Source: Herpetosiphonaceae bacterium (GTDB lineage Bacteria > Chloroflexota > Chloroflexia > Chloroflexales > Kallotenuaceae). Taken from it: a DNA stretch of 6,077 nt. Position 1 is the first letter of the stretch. Each line of letters starts with the position of its first letter. The notes beneath the pieces were generated by a model. It was given only the letters and a program-made list of their open reading frames with translations, had not been told where the DNA came from and made no database searches. The DNA lies in NCBI GenBank assembly GCA_030147335.1, contig JASKZZ010000490.1, forward strand, positions 1 to 6,077, in the 5' to 3' direction. The position numbers and the translations under genes were made by a program. Shown here piece by piece: positions 1-5,648 of this stretch.

Positions 1-152
1 GTTGTACCGGCTGTTGCGGTCGCCGTGGTTTGCAGCGCAGGCGCGTAGCCTTCATTTGCGCTGACACGCGATACCAACAAGGCTCCAAACACGAACACGA
101 ACGCGCTAATGACTCCAACAACCGTCAGTCCGACACGTTTCATTCGTTGCAT
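1..152 (-). CDS. Partial secreted or membrane-anchored protein (N-terminal 50 residues)
   Basis: This is the 5' end of a gene that runs off the left edge; 50 codons are open with no stop. The start is the ATG at 152-150, chosen because a strong GGGAGG ribosome binding site lies 5 nt upstream. A second in-frame ATG (codon 4) is further from that site. The protein begins with a basic segment (Arg3, Lys5, Arg6), followed by an uninterrupted hydrophobic stretch of about residues 7-28, then Ser-Arg-Val-Ser-Ala-Asn. That is a classic signal peptide layout, with Val-Ser-Ala before Asn33 as a plausible signal peptidase I site; an uncleaved N-terminal anchor is the alternative. After it comes an Ala/Thr-rich stretch (residues 42-50) that looks like a flexible extracytoplasmic linker. 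The functional domain lies outside the window, so no function can be given. It sits downstream of a terminator and is probably a separate transcription unit. Confidence 0.75.
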   Translation of the reverse strand, partial: MQRMKRVGLTVVGVISAFVFVFGALLVSRVSANEGYAPALQTTATATAGT

Positions 153-157
153 ATCAT

Positions 158-163
158 CCTCCC
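158..163 (-). promoter_or_regulatory. Ribosome binding site of the left-edge secreted protein gene
   Basis: On the minus strand GGGAGG lies 5 nt before the ATG at 152-150. It decides the start, because an overlapping ATG 7 nt earlier (159-157) runs into a stop after five codons, and the in-frame ATG at codon 4 is 14 nt away. Confidence 0.75.
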
Positions 164-174
164 AAAACATCCTT

Positions 175-204
175 GTAGCCACTCGGTACTGTACTCCTGG
201 CTAC
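175..204 (-). repeat. Inverted repeat in the leader of the left-edge gene
   Basis: A perfect 6-bp inverted repeat, GTAGCC at 175-180 and GGCTAC at 199-204, encloses an 18-nt loop. The loop contains the direct repeat GTAC-T-GTAC (187-195), and ACTCGG occurs at 181-186 and again at 203-208. It lies between the candidate -10 element and the ribosome binding site of the secreted-protein gene. It could be a leader hairpin or a protein-binding site. It is not followed directly by a T run, so it is not called a terminator. Confidence 0.35.
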
Positions 205-223
205 TCGGGAGCGTTCAGACAGC

Positions 224-229
224 ATAATA
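224..229 (-). promoter_or_regulatory. Candidate -10 element for the left-edge gene
   Basis: TATTAT reads on the minus strand about 70 nt before the ATG, downstream of the intrinsic terminator, which is where a promoter for the secreted-protein gene would be expected. It matches the TATAAT consensus at 5 of 6 positions, but no convincing -35 hexamer lies 16-18 nt upstream. The ACGTG/CACGT inverted repeat touches its edge, which could fit a regulated promoter. Confidence 0.3.
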
Positions 230-277
230 CGTGCCATACACGTTTGGGCGACTGATCGATATTCTTGGCCCACACGT
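229..277. repeat. CACGT motif cluster: inverted repeat plus direct copy
   Basis: ACGTG (229-233) and CACGT (239-243) form a perfect 5-bp inverted repeat with a 5-nt centre. The hexamer ACACGT at 238-243 recurs in the same orientation at 272-277, 34 bp away, about three helical turns. The cluster sits in the short stretch between the terminator at 286-316 and the left-edge gene and touches a candidate -10. It may be an operator, but the motif is short and chance cannot be excluded. Confidence 0.25.
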
Positions 278-285
278 TGAAAGGC

Positions 286-316
286 AAAAAAACACGGGAA
301 GCTTGCTGTTTCCCGT
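286..316 (-). terminator. Rho-independent terminator after the DUF5654-like gene
   Basis: Read on the minus strand, a perfect 7-bp stem ACGGGAA/TTCCCGT (316-310 with 300-294) encloses a 9-nt loop. After one further base it runs into seven consecutive T (292-286). It lies 40 nt past the stop of the small membrane protein gene and therefore closes the leftward transcription unit before the left-edge gene begins. Confidence 0.88.
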
Positions 317-356
317 ATCCCTGAGCGTTCCATTGGCTAGAATGTTGAGGGCGCAG

Positions 357-611
357 CTAGCCCTCCGCTTCCCGGTTGATAACCGACTCGCCGCCGATGC
401 GTGTTGCCGCGCGTGCCAGGGTGATGAGCACAACAACAGCAATAACGGTTGCCAGAATCGCGTACAGGTATAAGCCGATCAATCCACCGCGTTCGCCGAA
501 AACAAGCACAATCGTCGCCTTGATTGCTTCGTTCCAAGCTAGCGCGGCGATAAGCCCGAGCGATGCGGATGCAAGCGTAATCATGGTTTGCAAAAAGATT
601 CGTGCGTTCAT
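357..611 (-). CDS. Small two-helix membrane protein, DUF5654-like
   Basis: An 84-residue protein, complete from ATG (611-609) to TAG. Two hydrophobic segments are visible: residues about 6-25, ending in the pattern GLIAALAWNEAIK (19-31), and residues about 44-66 around LYAILATVIAVVV. A short loop with charged and glycine residues (GERGG, 39-43) separates them, and the tail (67-84) is hydrophilic. The first helix running into Ala-Trp-Asn-Glu-Ala-Ile, and the Tyr-Ala-Ile-Leu opening of the second, are what I recall of the DUF5654 family of short membrane proteins of unknown function. The family call is from memory and no biochemical role is known to me. The start is firm because AGGAGG lies 6 nt upstream. 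The gene follows the second response regulator by 129 bp and has its own candidate -10, so it may be transcribed both by read-through and alone. A longer overlapping frame (651-337) was rejected. Confidence 0.82.
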   Translation of the reverse strand: MNARIFLQTMITLASASLGLIAALAWNEAIKATIVLVFGERGGLIGLYLYAILATVIAVVVLITLARAATRIGGESVINREAEG

Positions 612-617
612 CGGGTG

Positions 618-623
618 CCTCCT
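618..623 (-). promoter_or_regulatory. Strong ribosome binding site of the DUF5654-like gene
   Basis: AGGAGG on the minus strand, 6 nt before the ATG at 611-609. It is the strongest Shine-Dalgarno sequence in the window and contrasts with the weak ones of the kinase gene and the regulator just upstream. Confidence 0.85.
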
Positions 624-638
624 GATTGGGGTTGTGAC

Positions 639-660
639 GCTGCCGGTTCACACGGGCAGC
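639..660 (-). repeat. Hairpin in the leader of the DUF5654-like gene
   Basis: GCTGCC (639-644) and GGCAGC (655-660) form a perfect 6-bp, GC-rich stem with a 10-nt loop. It lies between the TATAAT element and the ribosome binding site, so it would form in the 5' leader of the small membrane protein mRNA. There is no T run after it, so it is not an intrinsic terminator. It may stabilise the message or act as an attenuating structure, but nothing in the sequence settles this. Confidence 0.45.
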
Positions 661-678
661 TCAAATCAGAACGAGGCG

Positions 679-684
679 ATTATA
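679..684 (-). promoter_or_regulatory. Candidate promoter (-10) of the DUF5654-like gene
   Basis: A perfect TATAAT reads on the minus strand about 67 nt before the ATG, within the 129-bp gap after the second response regulator. No good -35 hexamer is found at 16-18 nt spacing (the best-placed bases read GCCAAT), and there is no TGn extension, so an activator or an alternative sigma factor would be needed. It suggests that the small membrane protein can be expressed independently of the kinase genes. Confidence 0.45.
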
Positions 685-740
685 CGGCATATGAGGATGT
701 CATTGGCTGTACTCTGCGGGGAGTGAGTACGCCGCTGCGC

Positions 741-1175
741 TTAACGCAGTGATTGGTGGATTTCGTGCAACAGCGTCTCTAATTCAAACGGCTTGGTCAG
801 CACGCTGACGGCGTTGATGCGCGTTGCCGCCTCGTAAACTGCCTGCTCCCGTTTAGCCGACACCACAATCACCGGTGGTAGCACAGCACCTTGCCTTGTG
901 AGCTGCTGAACAAAATCGCTGCCGTCCATGTCCGGCAGTTGCAAATCGAGCAGCACCAGCGCATGCCGATGTGCTCGTTCCTCCGATAACATGCCGGCTT
1001 GGGCGATGCCCTTCCTGGTGAGATATTGCATTGCGATGTTCGCCGAGGGCGCCCAGTCAACGTCGTAGCCTTCCATTTCCAGCATCATCGTGAGCATGTC
1101 GGCGATTGGTTTGTCGTCTTCAACTACGAGGATACGTTTCGCTGCTATGGAGGAATTACTCATGATCGATCTCAT
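741..1175 (-). CDS. Single-domain response regulator (receiver only), downstream of the kinase
   Basis: A 144-residue protein consisting of one receiver domain with no output domain, like CheY or Spo0F. The acidic pocket is Glu19-Asp20-Asp21, the phosphoacceptor is Asp77 (in LVLLDLQLPDMDG), the switch residue is Ser106 and the conserved lysine is Lys128 (TKPF). It is therefore expected to accept phosphate from a histidine kinase, most likely the one encoded 48 bp upstream. The spacing from acidic pocket to phosphoacceptor is about 13 residues longer than in typical receivers; the extra segment, around residues 54-70, lies between helix 2 and strand 3. The start is uncertain: ATG at 1175 has no clear Shine-Dalgarno, and ATG at 1163 (codon 5) has only a weak GAGA upstream. 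The reading frame is the same as that of the kinase, with only the kinase TGA and 16 sense codons between them. A 5-bp hairpin (735-749) spans the stop but lacks a T tract. Confidence 0.9.
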   Translation of the reverse strand: MRSIMSNSSIAAKRILVVEDDKPIADMLTMMLEMEGYDVDWAPSANIAMQYLTRKGIAQAGMLSEERAHRHALVLLDLQLPDMDGSDFVQQLTRQGAVLPPVIVVSAKREQAVYEAATRINAVSVLTKPFELETLLHEIHQSLR

Positions 1176-1223
1176 TTCACTACACCAATCGTCGTGGCTG
1201 GTAAACGGACAACTTCGATGAAC

Positions 1224-4200
1224 TCATGTGTTGGGTGAACTTTCATGCCATGACAACGGTGGCAACTGGACAATAAATGTGCTGCCCTGTCCACTCTCGG
1301 ATTCAACGAACACTGCGCCGTTATGTTGTTCGACAATCTGACGGACGATATACAGGCCCAACCCCAGCCCCTTTCGTGCCCGCCGGTTGTCATGGGTCAC
1401 CTGAAAGAAACGGTCAAAGATAGCGGCGTGCTTATCGCGTGGAATGCCCGGCCCCCAATCCTGCACCTCGATCTGCGCCCACGCTTGTCCTGTCCGATCA
1501 TCCTGTACGCAGCGCAGGCGGACGCTGTATTGTGGACTAGCCGGAGCATAGGTAATCGCGTTTTGCAGCAGGTTGATCAGCACTTGATGCAGCCGGTCTG
1601 CGTCGGCGCGCACGCGGATGATTTCGTCGGCGGGAACGTCGACCTCAACCGGGTGTTGCGCTCCCATCATAGGCGCTTCTTGCGCCGCGCGTTCCACAAC
1701 GTCGGCCAGGTTAACATCCCCAAGATTGAGCGTGATATTGCCGCTTTGCAAGCGCGTCACGTCAACGATGTCTTCCACCAGGCGATTCATACGCTGGAGC
1801 TGTGCTTGGATTATCATAGCAATCTGGGCAACGCGCTTTTCGATCTCGCCTGGGCCGCCCTTTTCGGTCTGATTCGTTATTTCGGCCAGAATATGACCAT
1901 AACCGGTCAATGTTGTCAGCGGTGTGCGCAACTCATGACTGGCCGCCGACAAAAACTCGTCCTTGAGCCGATCCAGCCGCTCCAGCTCTTTGCGAGCCGC
2001 AATCTGCTCGCTAATATCCACCGCCGAAACAAGAACATATCGCATTCGTTGTTGATCGTGGATTTCGGTGACCGGCGTAAGGTTAACGTCCCAAACGCTG
2101 TCCTGCCCTGCGTTTGTTGAACCGATGTTCGCTTCCGGTATTCGTACAAAGCTGGTTGTAGCAAGCGTTTGTCGCCATAGCTCGTCGGCTTGTTGCGCCA
2201 TCGGGCCCATCGCCAATTCGTCCCACGTTCGTCCGGCTAGGTCACGCGTACCGAACTGATGCGCCTCATCTGTCAGGTTAAGGAAACGTTGATTGGCGAC
2301 CAGCAGTTGTCGGCTTGCAACGTCAAATAGCGCCAGCGCTACCTGGCTTGCCTGCTCAAAAATGAGACTCAAACGATCACGCTCGGCAGTGGCTTGTTGC
2401 ACCTGCTGTAAGGTTTCGTTGGCGACATAAATTACGACACCGGTTGCATGACCAGCTGTGTCACGGCGCGGGACAATCGTAAACGCATAGAACTGTTCTT
2501 CTTGAGCCACACCCTGCGCGTAGCTGCGCAAGCTGACGCGTGGGCTGAGGCGTAGCTCATTCTTTTCATAGGCTTCCTGCGCCAGCTCAACGATGCTGAT
2601 GCCGCCTTCCCACAAATACTCGTGCGCTTCGGCCAGCGGTCGTGTAACGAGCTGAATACCACCAATATGTTCCAGAAAGCGGTGATCGACCTGTTCAACG
2701 ATCAGTCCAGGGCCGGTGCACAGAATAATGTAGAACGGCGCAAGCTCAAGCATGCCGATCAATCGCGCTCGCTCGGTATCCAGTGTATTCGACAACAGCT
2801 GCTGCTCGATTACGCTGATACGCAGCTCTTCGTTAGTTGTTTCCAGCTCTTCATTGGTTGCTTGCAGCTCCTCGTTGCTGGTTTCCAGCTCCTCATTCGC
2901 CGCCTGTAGCTCTTCGTTGGTTGTTTCAAATTCCTCGACACTAGCCTGTAGCTCTTCATGGGTCAGCATCAATTCTTCATTGGCGACCTGGAGCTGCTCG
3001 TTGGCGTCAACCAGCTCTTTGTTAGCCTGATTCAGCCGCTGATTGGCTGACTCAAGATCGGCCAGTAATTTGGTTTGATCCCGCTGCGCTGCTTCCAGTT
3101 GTCGCCGCACGCTGATCTGATCGGTTACGTCGGTGATGGTGATCGCGACATGATTTGCCGTCTGCGTTTCGCCCGGCATATACACAAAGCTTAAGTTAAT
3201 CGCTCGTTCCCTGGCGTCTCCGGCTGCGAGGATCACATCGGCAAGGTTCAAGGTTAGCTGTTGGCGGAAAGCCGTGTCAATCGCATTGCGGGCCTCATCG
3301 TATGGAATCCCCCGCACGGAGTGCAAGAAATCTTGCTCAACGCCCGAGTCGCGTAAGCCAAGCATGCGCCGCGCCGCTACATTGATCGAGATGATTTTGT
3401 AACTTCGGTCGATGACGACGACGCCGACCGGCAGAAAACGCAGCAGTTGATCGTTAACGCGCCGGTTCTGGTTGCTGTCTCCTATAGCGGTAATCATATC
3501 GTCCGACATCGGTCGCTCTTGCCCATTGTCACGAGTCGCGGGCAAACGCGCCGGTAGATTGTTGACGGGTTTGGAGCGATTGGCGTTAAGGTCGCGCAGG
3601 TGGGGCATTGTTTCCCCACTCGCAATGCAGTGGTACATGCGGAACGGCCGATTGATCGACTCGTAGTATGCGAGTTTGGCGCGAACCGTTTCGGCTTTAC
3701 CGAGCATCAAGTAGCCCTGACGTGGCCGCAGCGCGAACGCAAACTGGCTCAATACATGCTCTTGCAACTCGTTGGTGAAGTAAATCAACACATTACGGCA
3801 CAGCACCAGATCGATGCGTGGAAACGGCGGACTTTGGCTCAAATCCTGATGGCCAAAAATTACCATCTGTCGCAGCGTCTTAAGAATATGGTAACCCTTG
3901 TTGCCCGGCAGCTGCTCAAAAAAGCGGTCGTGAAAGCCTCCGGGCAGCTGGTTGAGCGCATTCTCGGGATACACGCCCGCGCGAGCAAAGGAGATCGCGT
4001 CCGCATCCAGGTCGGTTGCAAAAATGCGAATGTTCCACTCGGGCAGTTCAGCTCCGAGCATGTCGGCGATCACCATTGCCAGGCTGTAGGGTTCCTCGCC
4101 GGTAGCGCATCCTGCGCTCCACAGGCGCAAGGTTCGGTCCTGCTCGCGCGCATGGTCGATGATGCTTGGCAGAACCTCGGCCTGGAGATAAGCGAAGGCT

Positions 4201-5036
4201 TCGGCGTCGCGAAAGAACTCGGTGACGTTGATCAGAAATGCTGCTACCAGCTCGCCCACTTCTTCGGGGCGCGCTTTAAGATAGGCGGCGTACTCGTCCA
4301 ATGAATGCATGCCGGTTACGGCCATGCGTCGGCCCAGTCGTCGGATTATCGTGCTGGTTTTGTAGGGACGAAAATCAAGATTAGCCTGCTCGTTGATCGT
4401 TTGGAGCACCTCATCAAGCGTTCCGTCGGTGCTTTCGTCGCGACGTGGTGTGAATGCGCCGGTCAGCAGATCGTAGAGCAGCGGGCCAATGCGCTCGATA
4501 TCAGCCACGTGGTCAACCGCCGTCGGGGGCAGCGCCAGCGGCATTGACGGAAAGCGCGCCGTGTTCGGATTTTGGATGATCACGGTGCCGCCCTGGTTTT
4601 TGACCTCAACCGCGCCGACTGCTCCGTCCGAGCCGGAGCCGGTCAGAATGACGGCAATCAAGCGTTCGCCATAGTTTGCGGCGGCAGTGGACAGCAGCAG
4701 GTCAACGCTTGGTCGTGGACGTCCCTGCGGGTTGGATTCAAACTCGACTGAGCTTTCGTTGATCAAAACATGGCGGTTGGAAGGCACTACATATACATGA
4801 CCCGGCTCAAGCCGCGTGTGTCCGTCTACCACCACCACCTGAAGGCTAGTCGCATGTTGTAATATCTCGCCAAGGCTACTGGGACGGCTAGGATCGAGGT
4901 GCTGAGCGATCACCAGTGGGGCTGGGAATTCCTTCGGCAGTGATCCGATCAAGATCGACAAGGCCTCGATGCCACCGGCGGAAGCGCCAACAACAACTAG
5001 ATCGGGTGTTTCCTGCGTAGGTTGCGTATCAGTCAT
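1224..5036 (-). CDS. CheB-CheR-PAS-coiled-coil-histidine kinase fusion protein
   Basis: A 1270-residue multidomain signalling protein with no signal peptide or membrane helix, so cytoplasmic. Residues 12-191 form a CheB methylesterase domain without its usual receiver; Ser19 (GASAGG), His46 (AQHLD) and Asp137 (GSGSDG) match the catalytic triad. Residues 206-470 form a CheR methyltransferase domain: NVTEFFRD (270-277), the SAM-binding SAGCATGEEPYSLA (307-320), ATDLD (340-344) and CRNVLIYF (413-420). A linker (471-527) leads to PAS 1 (about 530-642), a heptad coiled coil (about 644-758), PAS 2 (about 760-875) and PAS 3 (about 885-1012). The kinase core has His1034 in SHELRTPL, an N-box with Asn1155 and Asn1159, a G1 box DWGPGIP (1193-1199), an F-box (1206-1212) and a G2 box GLGLGL (1223-1228). 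All key residues are present. The start is fixed by an in-frame TGA two codons upstream, although no good Shine-Dalgarno is visible. Such fusions are a known family whose methylation target is usually unknown. Confidence 0.96.
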   Translation of the reverse strand: MTDTQPTQETPDLVVVGASAGGIEALSILIGSLPKEFPAPLVIAQHLDPSRPSSLGEILQHATSLQVVVVDGHTRLEPGHVYVVPSNRHVLINESSVEFESNPQGRPRPSVDLLLSTAAANYGERLIAVILTGSGSDGAVGAVEVKNQGGTVIIQNPNTARFPSMPLALPPTAVDHVADIERIGPLLYDLLTGAFTPRRDESTDGTLDEVLQTINEQANLDFRPYKTSTIIRRLGRRMAVTGMHSLDEYAAYLKARPEEVGELVAAFLINVTEFFRDAEAFAYLQAEVLPSIIDHAREQDRTLRLWSAGCATGEEPYSLAMVIADMLGAELPEWNIRIFATDLDADAISFARAGVYPENALNQLPGGFHDRFFEQLPGNKGYHILKTLRQMVIFGHQDLSQSPPFPRIDLVLCRNVLIYFTNELQEHVLSQFAFALRPRQGYLMLGKAETVRAKLAYYESINRPFRMYHCIASGETMPHLRDLNANRSKPVNNLPARLPATRDNGQERPMSDDMITAIGDSNQNRRVNDQLLRFLPVGVVVIDRSYKIISINVAARRMLGLRDSGVEQDFLHSVRGIPYDEARNAIDTAFRQQLTLNLADVILAAGDARERAINLSFVYMPGETQTANHVAITITDVTDQISVRRQLEAAQRDQTKLLADLESANQRLNQANKELVDANEQLQVANEELMLTHEELQASVEEFETTNEELQAANEELETSNEELQATNEELETTNEELRISVIEQQLLSNTLDTERARLIGMLELAPFYIILCTGPGLIVEQVDHRFLEHIGGIQLVTRPLAEAHEYLWEGGISIVELAQEAYEKNELRLSPRVSLRSYAQGVAQEEQFYAFTIVPRRDTAGHATGVVIYVANETLQQVQQATAERDRLSLIFEQASQVALALFDVASRQLLVANQRFLNLTDEAHQFGTRDLAGRTWDELAMGPMAQQADELWRQTLATTSFVRIPEANIGSTNAGQDSVWDVNLTPVTEIHDQQRMRYVLVSAVDISEQIAARKELERLDRLKDEFLSAASHELRTPLTTLTGYGHILAEITNQTEKGGPGEIEKRVAQIAMIIQAQLQRMNRLVEDIVDVTRLQSGNITLNLGDVNLADVVERAAQEAPMMGAQHPVEVDVPADEIIRVRADADRLHQVLINLLQNAITYAPASPQYSVRLRCVQDDRTGQAWAQIEVQDWGPGIPRDKHAAIFDRFFQVTHDNRRARKGLGLGLYIVRQIVEQHNGAVFVESESGQGSTFIVQLPPLSWHESSPNT
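2823..3053 (-). repeat. 21-bp tandem coding repeat, eleven heptads of a coiled coil
   Basis: Eleven consecutive degenerate 21-bp units encode residues 662-738 of the fusion kinase. The heptad theme is x-x-A/T-N-E-E-L, as in QVANEEL, QAANEEL, ETSNEEL, QATNEEL and ETTNEEL. Leucine is the last residue of every unit except one (Phe703), and Asn-Glu-Glu precedes it in most. This is a long parallel coiled coil linking PAS 1 to PAS 2, expected to carry the sensory signal through the dimer. The last five units (704-738) are the most alike and alternate QA and ET types, which suggests recent duplication of 21- or 42-bp blocks. Confidence 0.92.
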
Positions 5037-5056
5037 TGATCATTCATTTCTACATA

Positions 5057-5086
5057 ATTCTATCGCAAAAGTATTGGCGCAAAAAA
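5057..5086 (-). promoter_or_regulatory. Weak candidate promoter before the fusion kinase
   Basis: The 98-bp gap between the first response regulator and the kinase (5037-5134) is markedly more AT-rich than the genes. On the minus strand TAGAAT (5062-5057) matches a -10 at 5 of 6 positions, with a T-run (5086-5081) 18 nt upstream in place of a true -35. Transcription from it would give a leader of only about 14 nt, which could fit the absence of a clear Shine-Dalgarno before the ATG at 5036. No hairpin with a T tract that would end upstream transcription is seen in this gap. Confidence 0.25.
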
Positions 5087-5134
5087 TATCTGGCGAATGG
5101 TATGTATTGTATCGCTTATTTGTCCAATGACAGC

Positions 5135-5590
5135 TTATCCCGACAGCGACGACTCTGGCCCATTATGATTTTCAACGCCGCGCATTGCCGCACCGATTTC
5201 TTGATCATGGGCCTCGCTAATCATCGCGCACACCTGCTGCAACAATTCACCGACATTAAACGGCTTGCCCAGCACGCTGATGCCCTTCAACGTCAGCAAG
5301 CCTTCGTCAACGTTGGCCCGCAGCCATTTCAAACTTGTCGTACACAGCACAACGGGAATGTGGGCGGTATCGGGACTCATTTTAACTTTTTGGATCATTT
5401 GCCATCCCTGCTCCTCACGGAACGGTGGGTGGTCACTGATGATCAGATCGGGCATGATCCGGCGGACCTCTTCTAAATCACGGATGCTGTAGGTGTGCAA
5501 GCTGACTTCGTAGCCCTCCGGCGTGAGCAAGTCATAAAAAAGCTGCAAAATTTCCTGCGTGTCGTTAATCACCATGATATGCTTCGGCAC
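5135..5590 (-). CDS. Single-domain response regulator (receiver only), upstream of the kinase
   Basis: A 151-residue protein with a single receiver domain (about 1-125) and a polar tail (126-151) with no DNA-binding motif. Phosphoacceptor Asp53 follows the typical PDLIIS strand, Thr84 or Thr85 is the switch position, and Lys109 in GKPF is the conserved lysine. Two things are atypical: the first acidic-pocket residue is Asn9 (IND at 8-10) where most receivers have Asp or Glu, and the loop after Asp53 reads HPPFREEQGW rather than the usual pattern ending in Asp-Gly. Receivers starting with an N-D-T-Q-E-I pattern are familiar in Chloroflexota and cyanobacteria, so this is probably a subfamily trait and not damage. 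The start is GTG at 5590, supported by AAGGA 9 nt upstream. It lies 58 bp after the CheB-like gene and 98 bp before the fusion kinase, and is a likely partner of that kinase. Confidence 0.9.
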   Translation of the reverse strand: MPKHIMVINDTQEILQLFYDLLTPEGYEVSLHTYSIRDLEEVRRIMPDLIISDHPPFREEQGWQMIQKVKMSPDTAHIPVVLCTTSLKWLRANVDEGLLTLKGISVLGKPFNVGELLQQVCAMISEAHDQEIGAAMRGVENHNGPESSLSG

Positions 5591-5599
5591 GGCGCTGCA

Positions 5600-5604
5600 T
5601 CCTT
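5600..5604 (-). promoter_or_regulatory. Ribosome binding site of the upstream response regulator
   Basis: AAGGA on the minus strand, 9 nt before the GTG at 5590-5588. It supports GTG as the start, and the receiver fold begins directly afterwards, leaving no room for a later start. Confidence 0.6.
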
Positions 5605-5648
5605 CATATACGAAAGGTCGTTCTCATACACAACGAGTGGGTGTTTTA

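Noticed and set aside
30..227. Plus-strand frame of 65 codons at the left edge
   Set aside because: It is antisense to the start of the signal-peptide gene, which has a strong ribosome binding site and a typical hydrophobic core.
337..651. Minus-strand frame of 104 codons overlapping the DUF5654-like gene
   Set aside because: Its protein is rich in Arg, Cys and His without a pattern. The overlapping 84-residue frame has a perfect ribosome binding site and two clean membrane helices.
735..749. Hairpin CTGCG/CGCAG at the end of the downstream receiver gene, as a terminator
   Set aside because: The stem is only 5 bp, overlaps the stop codon and is followed by CGGCGTACTC with no T tract.
1323..2120. 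Plus-strand open frame of 265 codons
   Set aside because: It lies wholly antisense to the PAS 3 and kinase part of the fusion gene, whose motifs are unmistakable. Its protein shows no domain pattern.
2823..3053. Short regular repeats that might suggest a CRISPR array or a satellite
   Set aside because: The period is exactly 21 bp without spacers, and the units translate into leucine-bearing heptads within a long intact gene.
3600..4304. Plus-strand open frame of 234 codons
   Set aside because: It is antisense to the CheR domain, with no recognisable motif and no ribosome binding site. It is a shadow of the conserved minus-strand coding.
5606..5634. TTGTGT-17-TATATG as a promoter for the upstream response regulator
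   Set aside because: The spacing is ideal, but transcription would start within or after the AAGGA ribosome binding site, leaving an mRNA without it. It is probably chance, with the gene co-transcribed from upstream.
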